DNA of 64,000 nt, from assembly GCA_006384855.1 (NCBI GenBank), contig VCJN01001595.1:124001-188000 (forward strand). Reading direction: 5' to 3'. The position numbers were made by a program, and so were the translations under genes. Shown one piece after another: positions 11,997-23,838 of the stretch. Each line of letters starts with the position of its first letter. Position 1 is the stretch's first letter. The stretch is from Tetraselmis striata (lineage: Eukaryota; Chlorophyta; Chlorodendrophyceae; Chlorodendrales; Chlorodendraceae). The notes below the pieces were generated by a model. The model was not told the DNA's origin and did no database searches. It saw only the letters and a program-made list of their open reading frames with translations.

Positions 11997-13911
11997 ATGC
12001 TAGACCCTGTAGACCAACGACGCGCTAAGGGCAACGCAAGATACTGCGTGTGCAACCACCGAGGTTGTGGCAAGTCGGTGGACCGGGATGGGCATGGCAT
12101 GAACATCTTCGCGCATGACCGCGCCCGCCTCGAAAAGGTGCTGGACATCCTGGTGCTCAACGACAAAGAGCTGCGCGACCGGGTCTCGAAGGCGCCGAAG
12201 AGCTACCGTGTGCACACCTCTCACTTCAAGGAAGAAGATAAGCGTATGGTTACGGTGGGACAAAGCAAGGTGAAGACGCTGACCAAGACCGCGTTACCTC
12301 TCCCGTTCTCGCACGTTGACCAGCGGCGCGTACCACCCACGCCTACACCCGCGCAAGTCAGCAACGGCAACAGCCGTCCCGCCTCCCCTCGACCAGCTTC
12401 TGCATCCATTCCTCCGCGGCCTCCCTCCCGTGGGGCTGCCATGGTCAGCGCGGTGCTTGGAGCTGGAGTGCGACAGTTTGGAGACCCGCGTGCTGCGTTC
12501 CGGTCACCTCTCAGCAACATCACTAACCAACGGTCAGCATTCAGCCGTGCGGCGCCCCCGCTTCCCTTCTCACGGTCTCCAGCAAGAAAACACTCCGCCG
12601 GCCAACCGCCACCCCAGCAGGTCATCATCAGCATGCGGACAGCAACATGGGCAGCAGTCTCCCCGGCGTGCTGCAAACCCCCAGCCAGCGGACCCTCTTG
12701 TTGTTGCGCACATGCAGCAGCGAATTCGGACGCTGGAATCTCAGTTGCACGACAGCAAAAGCATGTACCATGCAGCCAAGTCAGAGGCAGACAGGCTGAA
12801 GGAGTCCATGCAGCAGTCCTTGAGGGAGAAAGATGTCTTGCATGAACAAGTGGAACAGCTCCGCGTGGAGCTCGCTGAGCAGCGACAGACAACCAGCACT
12901 TTGCTAACGCATGCCATGGCTGAATTGCAGCGCAAGAACCAAGAAATAGATAGAATGCTTGACTCCGCTGTGGATTGCTTGACATGGGATAATGTGATGC
13001 GCGACGGCTCGGCGTGGAACCAATGTGTCAATCATATTACTGGTTTTCCGACTGCGCAATCTCTGCAAGCATTTTTTGACTGGGTTAACACGGATGGTGT
13101 GGCTGAGCGGCTGCGGTACTGGAACGGCCAGCAATCTATTGAGAGGATGGAGGCAGCAGCAAATGGTACGGCGCAACGCCGCTCCGCTGGCAAACCGGAG
13201 CAGAGGAATTTCAGCACCCATGACGCCTGTCTGGTCACCCTGGTGAAGCTCCGCACTGGCATGACGACACGCGTCATCAACGCTTGGACTGGTATCAAGG
13301 TAGCCAGCCTCACCCGCATCTTTCCCACCAGGATATCATATTTGAATACCTTTTTCAATGCGGAGTTCCCTGTGCCCACCACGGACCAAATGCGCGACCG
13401 TGTTGGCCCTGAGTGGAAGGAGGTATTTGGTGCGGTGGTCCGCATGATTTGGGACTGCACAGATTTCAGATTCCAGGCTCCGTGCAGCAGGAAAGCTGCT
13501 CGCACATGTTGGTGCGATTACAAGCAGGGGCACACTGCCAAGCTGCTGGCCGCCATCCTGCCTGTAGGCGCCTACTGTGGCACATCCCAGGCGTACCCTG
13601 GCCGAATCACAGACACATAGATTCTACATGTATCTCACTGGTTGCAGATTCTGGAGAGGGGCGACTGCATCCCGCTGGACAAGGGGTTTGCCCAGTGCGC
13701 ACCCATGCTGCATGCGATTGGCTGCCAGATGATCGCGCCGGCACGCCGTTGGCAGAACGTGCGGCACTACACCGCTGATGAGAGGGAGGGCAATGGCGAA
13801 AAGTCTAATCTACGTATTCACGCAAAGCGTCACTTTTGCAGGATGCAACAATGGAGGTTCTTTGCAGCCAAAAAAATTCCATGCCGCGTGCGGCACCAGC
13901 GCCGTAGTTGA
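11997..13911 (+). CDS. THAP-like / DDE_Tnp_4 transposase of the 11.8-15.5 kb transposon (damaged)
   Basis: Starts at ATG 11997 in one frame and continues from about 12.65 kb in another; a GT at 12621 could open a short intron, or this is a frameshift. Residues about 15-85 resemble a THAP finger (C-x4-C ... VHTSHFKEED, with His where the third Cys usually sits). A Ser/Pro/Arg-rich linker follows, then a coiled coil (about 12.72-12.89 kb). Next comes a helix-turn-helix (LVTLVKLRTGM ... ASLTRIF) and the DDE core: first Asp in WDCTDFRF (about 13.45 kb), second Asp in GRITDT (about 13.61 kb), then GDCIPLDKGF. A TAG at 13618 interrupts the frame, yet the residues on both sides align to the family without a gap, so it is a single nonsense change. 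The third acidic residue, expected as Glu in RIHVER, is Lys (RIHAKR, codon 13825). Both changes predict an inactive enzyme. Confidence 0.75.
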
Positions 13912-15263
13912 GGAACGGTTGGGTGGAAGTTTGTATCCACCCACTCACCTTGGGCATCCAGCGCAGGAAACTTTGCGCCGTCAATCATTTCCTCTGCCAG
14001 ATGCCACGCGATTGCTGGCGTGCGAATCTCAGACACAGCCGGCGGCAGCTGCTCGGACATGCCCGTCGGGCTGAGCATCCCCAGCGCCCGCTTTTCTGCA
14101 TCATCATCATCGATGCTGGTACCAAGAAAAGGCCATTGTTCTAAGGCAGAACTGATATGAATGCGGTCTGTTGTCTCCACTTTCTTTGTTTCAGGGTTGT
14201 ATGCGAGGGCATGCTGGTCGGAACGTATCCACTGCATTATGGGCTGTGGAGATCCATGCCGAAGCATCAAAATCTGCAAACGGGAGCATGTACGCATGTC
14301 ATATAAATAAGGATGCCTTGCCAGGGTGCCCAGGCCCAGCCACACACACCCAACCCATGACCAGCCATGGCCACCCATGCCCAGCCACATATGCAGCGCG
14401 CACCTGAGTTGTTGCTCAGCCTTGCAGGTATTTCCATCGCCATCAAGGGTACAGCTCCAGCCGGATCAAGGAAAACAGCCGGACCATGTTGATTAGCCAG
14501 TTCTTGGCAAATGTCAAGTGCCTTTTTCTGCCCCATGCCCTTTACCTTGGTGCCGCAGTCACAACCAACAAGGAAGCCCAAAACACAGAACGAAAGCCAA
14601 GCCTGTAGCCCCAGTTTCAGAAATTGGGATCTGAACTTTGTCGGTGTCCGGCCACCTTGCAGGGTCAGTGAGAATGTGTTTAGAGTATTTGACACACCGG
14701 CCAGTGCGAATGTTGACTTTGAAAAATATGTGAGGCAGGCCATGTATTATGAAGTCGCTGTCCACTGTAACAACCGCCCAAATCTTCCCCTCGCGGGCAA
14801 GGACCGCGAGTTGGGCGTCGGCCTCAAAGGGCGCGACGATGTAGGGTATACCTGCGCGCCGCAGCTCCGAGATAGCAGCCTTGACGGCTGGCCACCCAAG
14901 TGTGACTGCGGCGCGCAACATCTTAGGATCCGCTTCGGCTCCATCGTACTGCACCTCAGCGAAGGCCTTGGCGCGGTTGACTTGGCGCACCGCATCCGTC
15001 TGTCGCTTTGCAGGCATGGGCGCGCCATCGAACACGAAAAGAAGGTCTACTCCCCGCCCCAGTACGGTCTGAGCCGGTTGTAAGAAGTGCTTCGCGAGCG
15101 GCTCGTAATCGTTGTCCAGCACAAGTGACTGCGCGTGATGGTACCCTAACTGGTGCAACCAGACGTGCCCATCGATGCCCAAGCGGCGCCCACGTGCGAG
15201 CGCATACAAGTTTGTCTTCTCACATATGGGGTTGAAAAGCTTCAGTAGGCTGGGAATTTCCAT
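13830..15263 (-). CDS. XPG/FEN1-family structure-specific nuclease encoded by the transposon
   Basis: Starts at ATG 15263 (MEIPSLLKLF). The XPG N-domain shows IDGHVWLHQ and FVFDGAPMPAK. The XPG I-domain shows APFEADAQLA and VTVDSDFIIHG. The helix-3-turn-helix is GCDCGTKVKGMGQKKALD. The acidic metal-binding residues of the family (D in IDG, D in FDG, E and D in EADAQ, both D in DSD, D in GCD) all appear present. A FEN/EXO1-like tail follows (HALAYNPETKKV), then an acidic stretch and PTVPQLRRWCRTRHG, which looks like the start of a SAP-type DNA-binding helix. The frame changes near 14.65 kb (a 25-nt gap with GT...AG ends, too short to be a confident intron) and at about 14.40/14.28 kb (ordinary GT-AG intron). 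It lies wholly between the TIRs and ends inside the transposase 3' end. Likely role: flap or nick processing during transposition (inference). Confidence 0.75.
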
Positions 15264-15367
15264 GGTGTTTGGTCTGGTGTGCTGTGCTGGCGTGAGGGTG
15301 GCGACATTGACTGACGAGCATCGGACAGGCCAGCAGTCAAACGCCTCCGCGAGTGCGCGGGGCGGCC

Positions 15368-15457
15368 GCGCCTGGGAAGAACTACTGCCCGGGGCCAATA
15401 CGGGTACGAATCCTTAACACCGGATTTGTGTACTAGCACCTTATCGTGGAAATCATC
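15368..15457. repeat. right terminal inverted repeat
   Basis: Pairs with 11789-11878. Its last base is followed by TAT, matching the TATA that precedes the left end. Confidence 0.9.
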
Positions 15458-16394
15458 TATTGGGCCGGTGCCTGGCGGCGGGCGCCGCCGCGCCGACATC
15501 TCCGGGTGCGGCTACTCCACCTGCTAGACAGCCACCGCACCAGGTTGTGGCGCCCGCATCGGGCGAGACGCCACGAGACGCCGCGACGATCTTTCAGCGA
15601 CCCGCAGAAAGATACCGAGCGTTGAGAAGCCCGGACCACAAGTGCCGGGGCTAGTATACTAGCATATAGCTAGCACAGAAACGTCCCCCACGCCCAACAC
15701 CCTCCGCACGTCGGGCCGGGCGCCTCGGCTGCCTCAGCCCGAGTGCGGAGGCTCTGCTAGTGGGGAAGGGCGGGGTAGGCGGGGAGGGGGCGTCCGTGGG
15801 CGGGGCGCCCTAGCTGCACCCGCTGGGATAGTGGGCGACAACTATCGATAGGACGAGGGAGGTTTGATGGGTTAGTATGGGGCGCTGCTAAGAAGCACGA
15901 TGAATACCCGGCCAAGGTGAACGACCAGGGTACGAGTAGGGACGGGAAGGGTGTTTACAAGAAATAAAAAATGAAAATACGAAGGAGACGGGCGGGATAT
16001 GCCCGCTAGCTAAGTAGGGAACTTGCCTTGAGAGGGTTGCACGCGCTACGCACAGTTAACATAGTGGACCTTCTGCGGGTTCATACCGCCGTACCGTAAG
16101 ACAACTGGCCCGTTTAGTATCAAAGCCTAAGCGGGCATAAGTCGTATCCGCCATACATGCCCATCGGAGAATTGCACCGCATGCTCCGACCGCATTTAGG
16201 TTCGTGGCGTTCCCGGGCGGACTTGTATGGATAACTCACGGTCGATACAAGCCTCCCGGTCGGTGTCCGGGCGCAAACAAGCCTTCCGGCGATCGGCCGC
16301 GCTTCTTGCGCCCTCCCAATTGGTGGCTTGTATGCCCCCGGAAACACCTCCGCCAGGCGATCGGAGTAGTCGAGACTGCTGGACGATACAAGTA

Positions 16395-16585
16395 TATACT
16401 TATGCATAGTTACATGAGCTAGCTGCAAAAGGTGATTAGGAAACCACCCGAATAGGCAATAGAAAACGTCCACTACAGCAGTTGCGAGGTGGAAGCAGCA
16501 CCAGAAGAGGGTGCGGAATGAGCATGGGCAAACGCATCAGACTTGGCCGTTTGAACTCCGGCAGAGAGAATGCCGCCCTATTATA
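16395..16585 (-). repeat. dispersed repeat with GCTAGCTCATGTAA end, copy 1
   Basis: On the minus strand this matches 38412-38590: both have GGCGGCATTCTCTCTGCCGG, then GGCCAAGTCTGATGCGT, a TGCTTCCACC block, and end with a gcTAGCTCATGTAA terminus. Similarity is clear though diverged. The shared 3' terminus also occurs alone at 34103, 35922 and 36595. Confidence 0.7.
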
Positions 16586-16591
16586 TACTGG

Positions 16592-16670
16592 TGTGTGTGT
16601 GTGTGTGTGTATATTATATATATACATATCGGCGGGGATATATATACATATACATATACACACATGTATA
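16592..16670. repeat. GT/TA microsatellite
   Basis: A (GT)n run followed by TATATA/CATATA tracts. Confidence 0.85.
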
Positions 16671-16992
16671 TGTGCGGGCATATCTGTTTTGAAATTGCAC
16701 TAGACCGGGCCCAGACGTCCAGAGTTCCAGACCAAGCCGCGCACATCCATGAGATACGAGTAGCGACTAAGGATTAGTCGCTACTGTATAAGGATTATGA
16801 CTTTTTTGATTGTACACGCACGAGAATATATGGTCCTCCTGCTGGACGGGTGTATCCGGACTGCCGCTTTCTCAGCATGACAATCCGGATACGACCCGTC
16901 GTAACACTCCGCTTATTCGTCGTACGACCTGTACCTGGTACCGGTCGGTACCCTGCAGCTTTATTAAAGGCGTTTTGAAGGTATTATTAGAC

Positions 16993-17080
16993 GTAAGGCG
17001 GCTTGCTGTGTTGATTTTTTAGTACTGTACTACTTTTAGTAGTAGGTGGATTTGCTACTGCCCTTTTTGTAATTCACACC
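16993..17080 (-). repeat. short dispersed repeat related to 63668-63730
   Basis: The two ends (GGCGGCTTGCTGTGTTGATT and CCTTTTTGTAATTCACACC) are the reverse complement of those at 63668-63730, with a different middle. Related ends also lie within the elements at 36.2 and 38.7 kb. Confidence 0.6.
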
Positions 17081-18849
17081 AGTACTGGTAGGTACTCGCG
17101 CGGTGTGCTGTGTGCTACGTGCCAGCGTTGCTTGGGATCCAGCGTCTTTCAGTATGTTATGGACTTATGGCGGTGTCGCATTTTGTGGTTACAGTATTGG
17201 CTATATTATGCACATGATGCCGCCTGCCAACCGGCCTGCCTGAAAATAATTCTGTGATTCTGTTTACCGGTCCTAGGCTAGTTACCGATACAGTGCCTAC
17301 GACCAACTTTCCCCGTGGGTAGTGCCGCGAAAATGGGAATAGATTAATGCTCAAAAAGAAAAATGATGTTTCATGGTTCAACTTCGTACCTACTCCTCGC
17401 ATTTGCGATATCGTAAATTGACTGCCCGAAGACGACGACAAGCGGGCTGCCGAGTGTAGAAATTACTACCTGTATTAGTTAGCTAATAATTTTTACGAGT
17501 ATTATTACACTCACAACTAAGGCGGATTGGTCGTTCGGGACAAATCCGTAGCGATAACTAGCGATGAAAAAACGCGACCGCCGTGTGACGATCGTTCTAC
17601 CTGTCACATGGCGTCGTCACCGTCATACTAAAATGACTCGTTCGAATGAATTACGTACTACTCGTTGCCCTCGTACTAAAATTTGCATGTAGCCTACCAG
17701 TTGAATACTACTGCTACAAATACTCGTATTCGAGGACGATCAGTATGTAATATATGTACATGAACAATTGTACGAAGAGCCCGGACCTACAGCCCGTACT
17801 CGTACAGGTAGCATCTACGTGTATAGTATTACAAGCGACGACTAACTACAGGAAAAAAACATTATCAACAATAAATACTGTACAGGTACCAGTAGCGACT
17901 ACTGGTAAAAGTAAAAATAGCGACTTGCGACTCATATATATTGCACGTTATTTTCAGGCGGTGTATTTTCATCAATAGATACGCGAGCAGGCATTTCCGA
18001 GTAATCTAGAAATATTTATACAGGCCCTCGTACCGGTAGTAAGGATTATCTGTAGTTCCGCCATCGTAATGTGTCGGTTGGTCAGGGATTAATCTTTAAA
18101 ATTATCTCGCACGGCGGCGAGATATTTGAACGATCAAACGCTCATACACGTCATCTCAGCATGCAGCGACAAGTCGATCAATTCGCTTATACACGCGGTA
18201 AAAATCCAATAAAGATTGTGATGAATTGTTAGTTAAATCCATGTTGCGAAATAATTATGCCCCCCAGGTAGATTATGAGGCCGCCCGCCGCCGCCGGACG
18301 ACCCGACGCCCTACGACGACATACGCGAGGCTACGAGTTTTAGCGCGGCGGTTGCTCGAATACCCCGTACTGCCAGGGGTACTAGCACCGCCGGCGGTAC
18401 TCGCCGCATATAGAAAACGAACCTGTACGAATACGGATTACGACCGCCACAGGCAGCGCAACACCTGCCGGCTCTGCCGCCAGCGCAAACGGAGCTATGA
18501 GAGGTTGCGGCGGAATTGCCGGCCGGAGCGAGGCCCTAACTCACTATGTATGAGCGAGTAATAACAGCTCCGCGAACTCGCGCGTTCAACCTGCCTGCCG
18601 CCCCACTTTCCGACGCCGCCCAGTCGAAGATCCTATCCTCTCCTGACCAACACAGTCTGCACTACGGTTTCAACATCCCTCGTGCAGCCTCCAAGAGCTC
18701 GTCTGCGGTGCTTCTTTGAGCGACTGCACGCTGTGAGCGTGTATCGTCCGCTGCAAACACCTTGCTTGCTTGTCGCTGGTCGTGCAACCGGCCGGTGACG
18801 CCGATCCGGTGGCAGTGCCGTCTCGGGAGACCAACTCGCCGCTCGCAAG

Positions 18850-21800
18850 ATGTCGGTATCAGATATGGCGATGGCCGCGCGGCGGCAGAGCTCGGACACT
18901 CTGTTCCTGGCTGCAGAAGAGGCGGGTGCCGTCGCGGTGCCGATCCAACTGGCCAAGCCTCAGAACGTGATAGGCGACGTTGAGCTTCCAAACTACGACC
19001 GCAGCCAGCTCAAAACCGGTATTATGCACTTCGGCGTGGGCGGTTTCCACCGCTCGCACCAGGTACGCAACGACGCCTTTCGTTAAACCCCCGATCGACT
19101 ACTGCCACGCGTGCGACATGTAGCCCGCCGTTGCGATCCCTGCGCGTGGGCACAGATCCTAACGACGGCGCCTGCGAGGCCAAACGACGCTGCTATTTTT
19201 TTTTGTTCCTGGCAGCGTTACCCGAAGCCGAGCCCAACAGCCCATCATGGGTCCCGAGGCTCCCAAGGAATTCACTATTGATTTGTTGTGCTGGTTATGT
19301 TGGGTGCAGCTCTGGTACATCGACCAGCTGCTGCGTTTGAACCCGGAGGAGAACTACAAGTGGGCGTACACCGGTGTGGGGGTTCTCCCCCACGATGCCG
19401 GGATGCGAGATGCCCTCAAGGCGCAGGTAGGCGGCCGCAAACAGTAATCTCCTACCCATCATGAGCAGGAACTCCTGCCTTGTGGCAGTTTCCCATGTGT
19501 GAAATGTGCCCTTGCAACTACCTCTGATGGTTGCTTTGTGGGCCGAGCACACAATGGCTAAACATGTGTGCTGCCTCTTGTCATTGCAGGACTACCTGTA
19601 CACAATCGTGAGCAAGTCGAAGGTGGAAGGCGTGTACCAGGAGCGCGTGTCGGTCGCCGGCCCCATCAAGGACATGGTTCTGGCTCCTGAAGCCCCTGGC
19701 GAGGTAAACGGCGGATGATGCATGAATGCCAAAACCCATCTGGCTTGCTCAGGGCTGCAACTAACAGCTGCGAGTGCTGTGTGTAGGTCATGAAGCGCCT
19801 GTGTGCCCACAGCACGAAGATTTACAGCCTTACCATCACAGAATTCGGGTGAGATTCGCCCCAGCCTCTTCACCTCTGCCTGTCCAGGTCGTGTGTGTTG
19901 CTACATTCATAGCACACGTAACCTGACGGACACTTTTGTGCGTATGCAGGTACACTGTACCCACTAGCCAGGCTGACATTGCCCTGCTAGAGCTTGCAAT
20001 CCGTGCTCCCGAGGACCCCTGGGCCGAGGCCGATGCTGATCCGGACACGTACCTGGGCGCCACAGCCCTTGGATACATCGTTGCCGGCCTGGCTGCCAGG
20101 AGAGCCACCATGGCTGGCGGCGCCACCATCCTGTCGTGTGACAACATCCCAGGGAACGGTGGGTCTGATCCCTGCATGCTCTCGAGGTCTCGCTTTGCCT
20201 TCACTTTTGCTCTACGTCTCACGGCCGTTTGCCAACTTGCCCATGATGTGTGATCCCATGATCATCCAGGTGACAATGCCCGGGAAAAGATCATCAAGCG
20301 TGTGGAAGAGTACAGCCATGAGCTGAAGGAGTGGGTGGAGTTCAATTGCACCTTCCCCAACTGCATGGTGGACAGAATCACCCCCATGACGCCTAACGAG
20401 GTGCTGCGCCCAGCGATGCAACGCTAGTTGTGCCTTGGCTTGCATCTGCACCTTGTGGTTCATCTGTGCACATCTGCTGACGTTTGTGCTCTGGTAATCA
20501 GCTGATCGGGGAGCTCGCGGAGAAGCATGGCATGAAGGACAACTGGCCGGTCAACTGTGAGACATTTACGCAGTGGGTTGTGGAGGTGAGCCGCATGTCA
20601 AGTGACAAAGAGTAGACAAACGAAATGGCTGAATTGATGTCCTTCGTACGTGAACTTCCATACGTAAAACGAGACGTCTCGGGTGGGAAAACGCAGTCAG
20701 GAAATCTAGCGAAGCCAAAGCGAACTAAAACAGATATCTTAATTACACAAACGCTGATTATTTAGCGCTTATTGAGCACACCCTTCCTGGCGAGCTTCCA
20801 GCCTGCTCGATGGATCCCGTCATATTCGTCCCATCGCTGCTGCCCCGCTATTCTTGCCGTTTAGGGTTTTGGGTTAATAGAAAAACCCGCTCCCCGTTTT
20901 CCTGCTTCTCATCCATCTCACCTTGTCATCCCGTTTTCCTGCTTTGAGCCACAGTTGTGTGCGATGGAATCGAATATGTCGTCCTTAGTCATCAGAGCGT
21001 CCAGAAGAACCTCGAATACAAACTCGCACCGAAATGATGGCAGATCCATAGGGCCACTCGAGCGCACGTTTGCATTTGTTCAGTTTTCGACTCTCTGCGC
21101 AGTCACACACAGTACACACAGGTATCATGTTTTCAGTTACGAAGATATGGAGGGAAGGGGGGAGGGCGGGCAGGGGCTCCAGTTGCGCGGCGCAACCGAG
21201 GCTCACACAAGCGTGCGTGGCCGGCCTTGCAGGATAAGTTTGTGGACGGTATCAATGGCCGCCCGCTGTGGGAGAACGTCGGCGTGCAGCTGGTGAAGGA
21301 TGTGGAGCCCTATGAGCTCACGAAAATCCGCCTGCTGAACGTGGTAAGTCGCGCGATCCGGATGTGCATTTTTATGTGCTCGTGCCGCTCAGTGACCCCT
21401 CTGGGAAGGCTGTGCGAATCTGAGCCCATGTGGCTGCCTGCTGGCGCGCAGATTCACACCACAATGGTGTTCCCAGCGCTGCTCATGGGGCTCGAGTACA
21501 TTCACGAGGCGGCCCAGCACCCTCTGGTCAAGAAGTACTACACCACGTGAGGCCCATACCGCATGCCTTTGTACAGCTGGTGAATGTCCCTTGGATTGCA
21601 GGGGGGAAGGGGGGCTGTCCTGAGCATACGCCTGATGATGCGGTGATCGGCTCGCAGTATCATGGGCAAGGAGCTCCGGCCAACCCTGGAAGTCATTGAG
21701 GGCATCGAGAACATCGATCTGGATAAGTACCAGGAGGTGTTGATCGGCCGCTTCTCCAACGAGGTCATTGCGGACACATTGCTGCGAGTCGCCATGGACA

Positions 21801-22345
21801 CCAGCGACAAGCTCAGCGTACAGGTGAGGCAGGTGTCTGGGACGCGAATGCCTGTTTCCGTGCCGTACCGTAGCAGGTGCTGATTTCCGCATCGCTGTGG
21901 TGTCGCCAGGGCGTTCCGGCCACCCTGGATGGCTTCCAAGTTGGCGCAAACATGAAGGGCATGGCGTTCTGTGTGGCATCCTGGGGTCACTTCATCCATC
22001 GGAGTGTGGAGGCTGGCCATGTGCTGCGCGACCAGAAAGCTCGTATCGTAGAGGTCCGGACCCCCCCCCCCCCCCCCCCCCCCCCTCCCTCCCCCCTGTC
22101 ATTATTGCCTTGACTACATCCCCAAGTTGTGGTTCATCATGGCTGACATTGCCAAATTCCGGCAGGCTGCCATGGAAGGGAAGGACATCAACGCCCTGCT
22201 GGACATCGAGTTTATCTTCCATGAGCTCATCTTCCACGAGAAGTGGCGCGAGATGATTGTGCATTACTACGAGAGCATCCACAAGCTTGGCATCACTGTA
22301 GCCCTGGAGAAGATGCTGGCGGACTATGACTCCGACTCTCTGTAG
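18850..22345 (+). CDS. mannitol 2-dehydrogenase-family oxidoreductase (12 exons)
   Basis: Exons: 18850-19062, 19310-19426, 19590-19703, 19787-19848, 19950-20158, 20270-20400, 20502-20585, 21233-21343, 21452-21546, 21658-21823, 21910-22053, 22127-22345. These give 554 residues with no stop. Likely reaction: NAD(P)-linked interconversion of D-mannitol and D-fructose (or a related uronate) in the cytosol; no clear targeting peptide. Family hallmarks: the dinucleotide motif MHFGVGGFHRSHQ; TITEFGYTVP; LSCDNIPGNG with the polyol-binding Asn; NCTFPNCMVDRITPMTP; WPVNCETFTQWVVED; and PYELTKIRLLNVIH with catalytic Lys, Asn and His correctly spaced. Intron phases and positions equal those of the 3.1-6.0 kb copy. 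Intron 11 begins with a long poly-C run. A TGTAA near 22450 could be an algal poly(A) signal. Exact polyol specificity cannot be read from sequence. Confidence 0.9.
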
Positions 22346-23838
22346 GTGGCAAAATATAAAATACGCTCTGCCCTGGCATATAGCTTCATAGTACAATTAC
22401 CCGCACCTCGGTGGTTTATGGCGGAAGCCGTTGCCAACTTTGCATACTGTCTGTAATGTGGCGGGTCCGAATTCATCACATGTGCACACAAAACTTCTGG
22501 ATTTTAGTGCTCTTCAGCTTGTCTGCACAGTCGAGTGAGATATATATCTTCTTGCGGGACGGCTGTCGCCTGATGCGCCTGGTGCTGAAGTTACTAAAAT
22601 AACGCAAGTTCCGCAATGGCGATAGAGGAGGGCACCTATTACCCGTCCCTGATGCGTGTTTCTTGCTACGCTCCTAGGCGATGTTCTCATTGTTTTTTAC
22701 TGTGGCCTCCTGTAACTAAGGAGAAATGCATCAGCAACTCAGCATTTGATTTCTAATGCCATGATAGCAGCCTGCGAATCAAGCTTGCTGTCATCACCTC
22801 GTCCGCCTAGCGGGTGAGAAATACACCCTGGGCAAGGCAATCATTGTCCAACGCAAGCAGGCGCCACTATTATAGGTACAGCGCAGTCGCGGCCGCTAAT
22901 AGCTTAGGCAAATGCTGATACGGCGGCGGCCTGCGGTCATTGCACCGCGGCGGTGCGCTGCGCTTATTCGTCGAGGCGCGCGCGACGATCCGGGTGCCGG
23001 GTAGCCGAGGCGGCGCCGCCGACTGTCAGCGGCAACAGCCAGCAGCACTTGGGATTACTTCGTAAAATGCATGGTTTCGGAGCTCTGACACCGGTACGGG
23101 TGTCGACGAGCAGTCACCACGGCACGGTTCGAGACATCCCGACTGGTACCTGTAGCGACTACCTTACTGGTAGGTTGAATTCTTCTGGTAAGGATTGCCA
23201 GCAGTTGGTTGGTGCATGCCAGGATAGGCTGGGAGATGATCGCTCGCTCAACTGCATTTTTTCATTCTCTGCCAGTCCAGGCCGAGGGCCAGTCTGTGCT
23301 ATGAACTTTACAGCTTAAAAAAGGACGGTCTGACAGTTTGATCATATTTATATAGAATTATTTATTATGGATTATGTACCGGCGACGACCGACCGCCGCC
23401 GCCACTCTGCCACCAGTACTGTACTGTAGCAGAGGGACTCCCCTGTACGGTAGCCGCTACTCTTGATGGGCGCGTGCAGGTAGGTAGTGGTAGCGACTGG
23501 CGACGGGTAGGTTGCCATATAAGGATCCTTAGCGCCAGCGAACTTTGGTGACCACCTGTACGACGACGGTGTCCTTACCCTTTTGGTGCTAGCATCCTCA
23601 CACGCGCGGCGTGACGCGTGAAGTTACCGTACGCCACTCCACGCTGGCGGCTACCCGCGCCATAATAAGAAACTGCCGCAGCGCTACAGCGCTCGCCCCC
23701 CCCCCCCCCCCCCCCCCCCCCACCCCCACCCCCCGGTCTCGCTACAATGACAGAGCCGCTCGCGTTCGACGCGCCGTCGCGGATTCGGCCAGGTGGGTGG
23801 CGGGCCGCGCAGTACCTGAGGGTGAGAGCGTCAGCCGT
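22346..23838. other. intergenic, no gene recognised
   Basis: Contains a poly-C run near 23697-23725. Whether an untranslated first exon of the next gene lies here cannot be told. Confidence 0.5.

Larger units (their letters stand above)
11789..15457. mobile_element. DNA transposon with 90-bp TIRs, DDE transposase and FEN1-like nuclease
   Basis: A 3,669-bp element bounded by inverted repeats (GATGATTTCC... / ...GGAAATCATC) that match over about 90 bp with five differences. The flanks read CCTATA| and |TATTGG, giving an apparent TA target duplication. It carries two convergent genes: a THAP-like/coiled-coil/HTH/DDE_Tnp_4-type transposase (+) and an XPG/FEN1-family nuclease (-). Their coding ends overlap. 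The TA duplication, THAP-like finger and two-gene plan recall the ISL2EU/IS4EU group, whose second protein is described as a YqaJ-type nuclease; here the second protein is of the XPG type instead. The transposase is damaged, so this copy is probably immobile by itself, while the near-identical TIRs suggest it is not very old. Confidence 0.85.
15458..18849. other. intergenic, AT-rich, no gene recognised
   Basis: Contains the dispersed repeats listed separately (16395-16585, 16993-17080) and a GT/TA microsatellite. Words such as TAGTCGCTAC and GTAC recur. The arginine-rich frame at 18226-18561 has no family resemblance and is not called. Confidence 0.5.

Noticed and set aside
14640-14665. 25-nt intron in the FEN1-like gene
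   Set aside because: GT...AG ends fit and restore the frame, but 25 nt is far shorter than other introns here; left as an unexplained frame change.
18226-18561. Arg-rich frame with a C-x2-C pair
   Set aside because: A single cysteine pair in a random-looking Arg-rich sequence with no start context or second zinc ligand pair.
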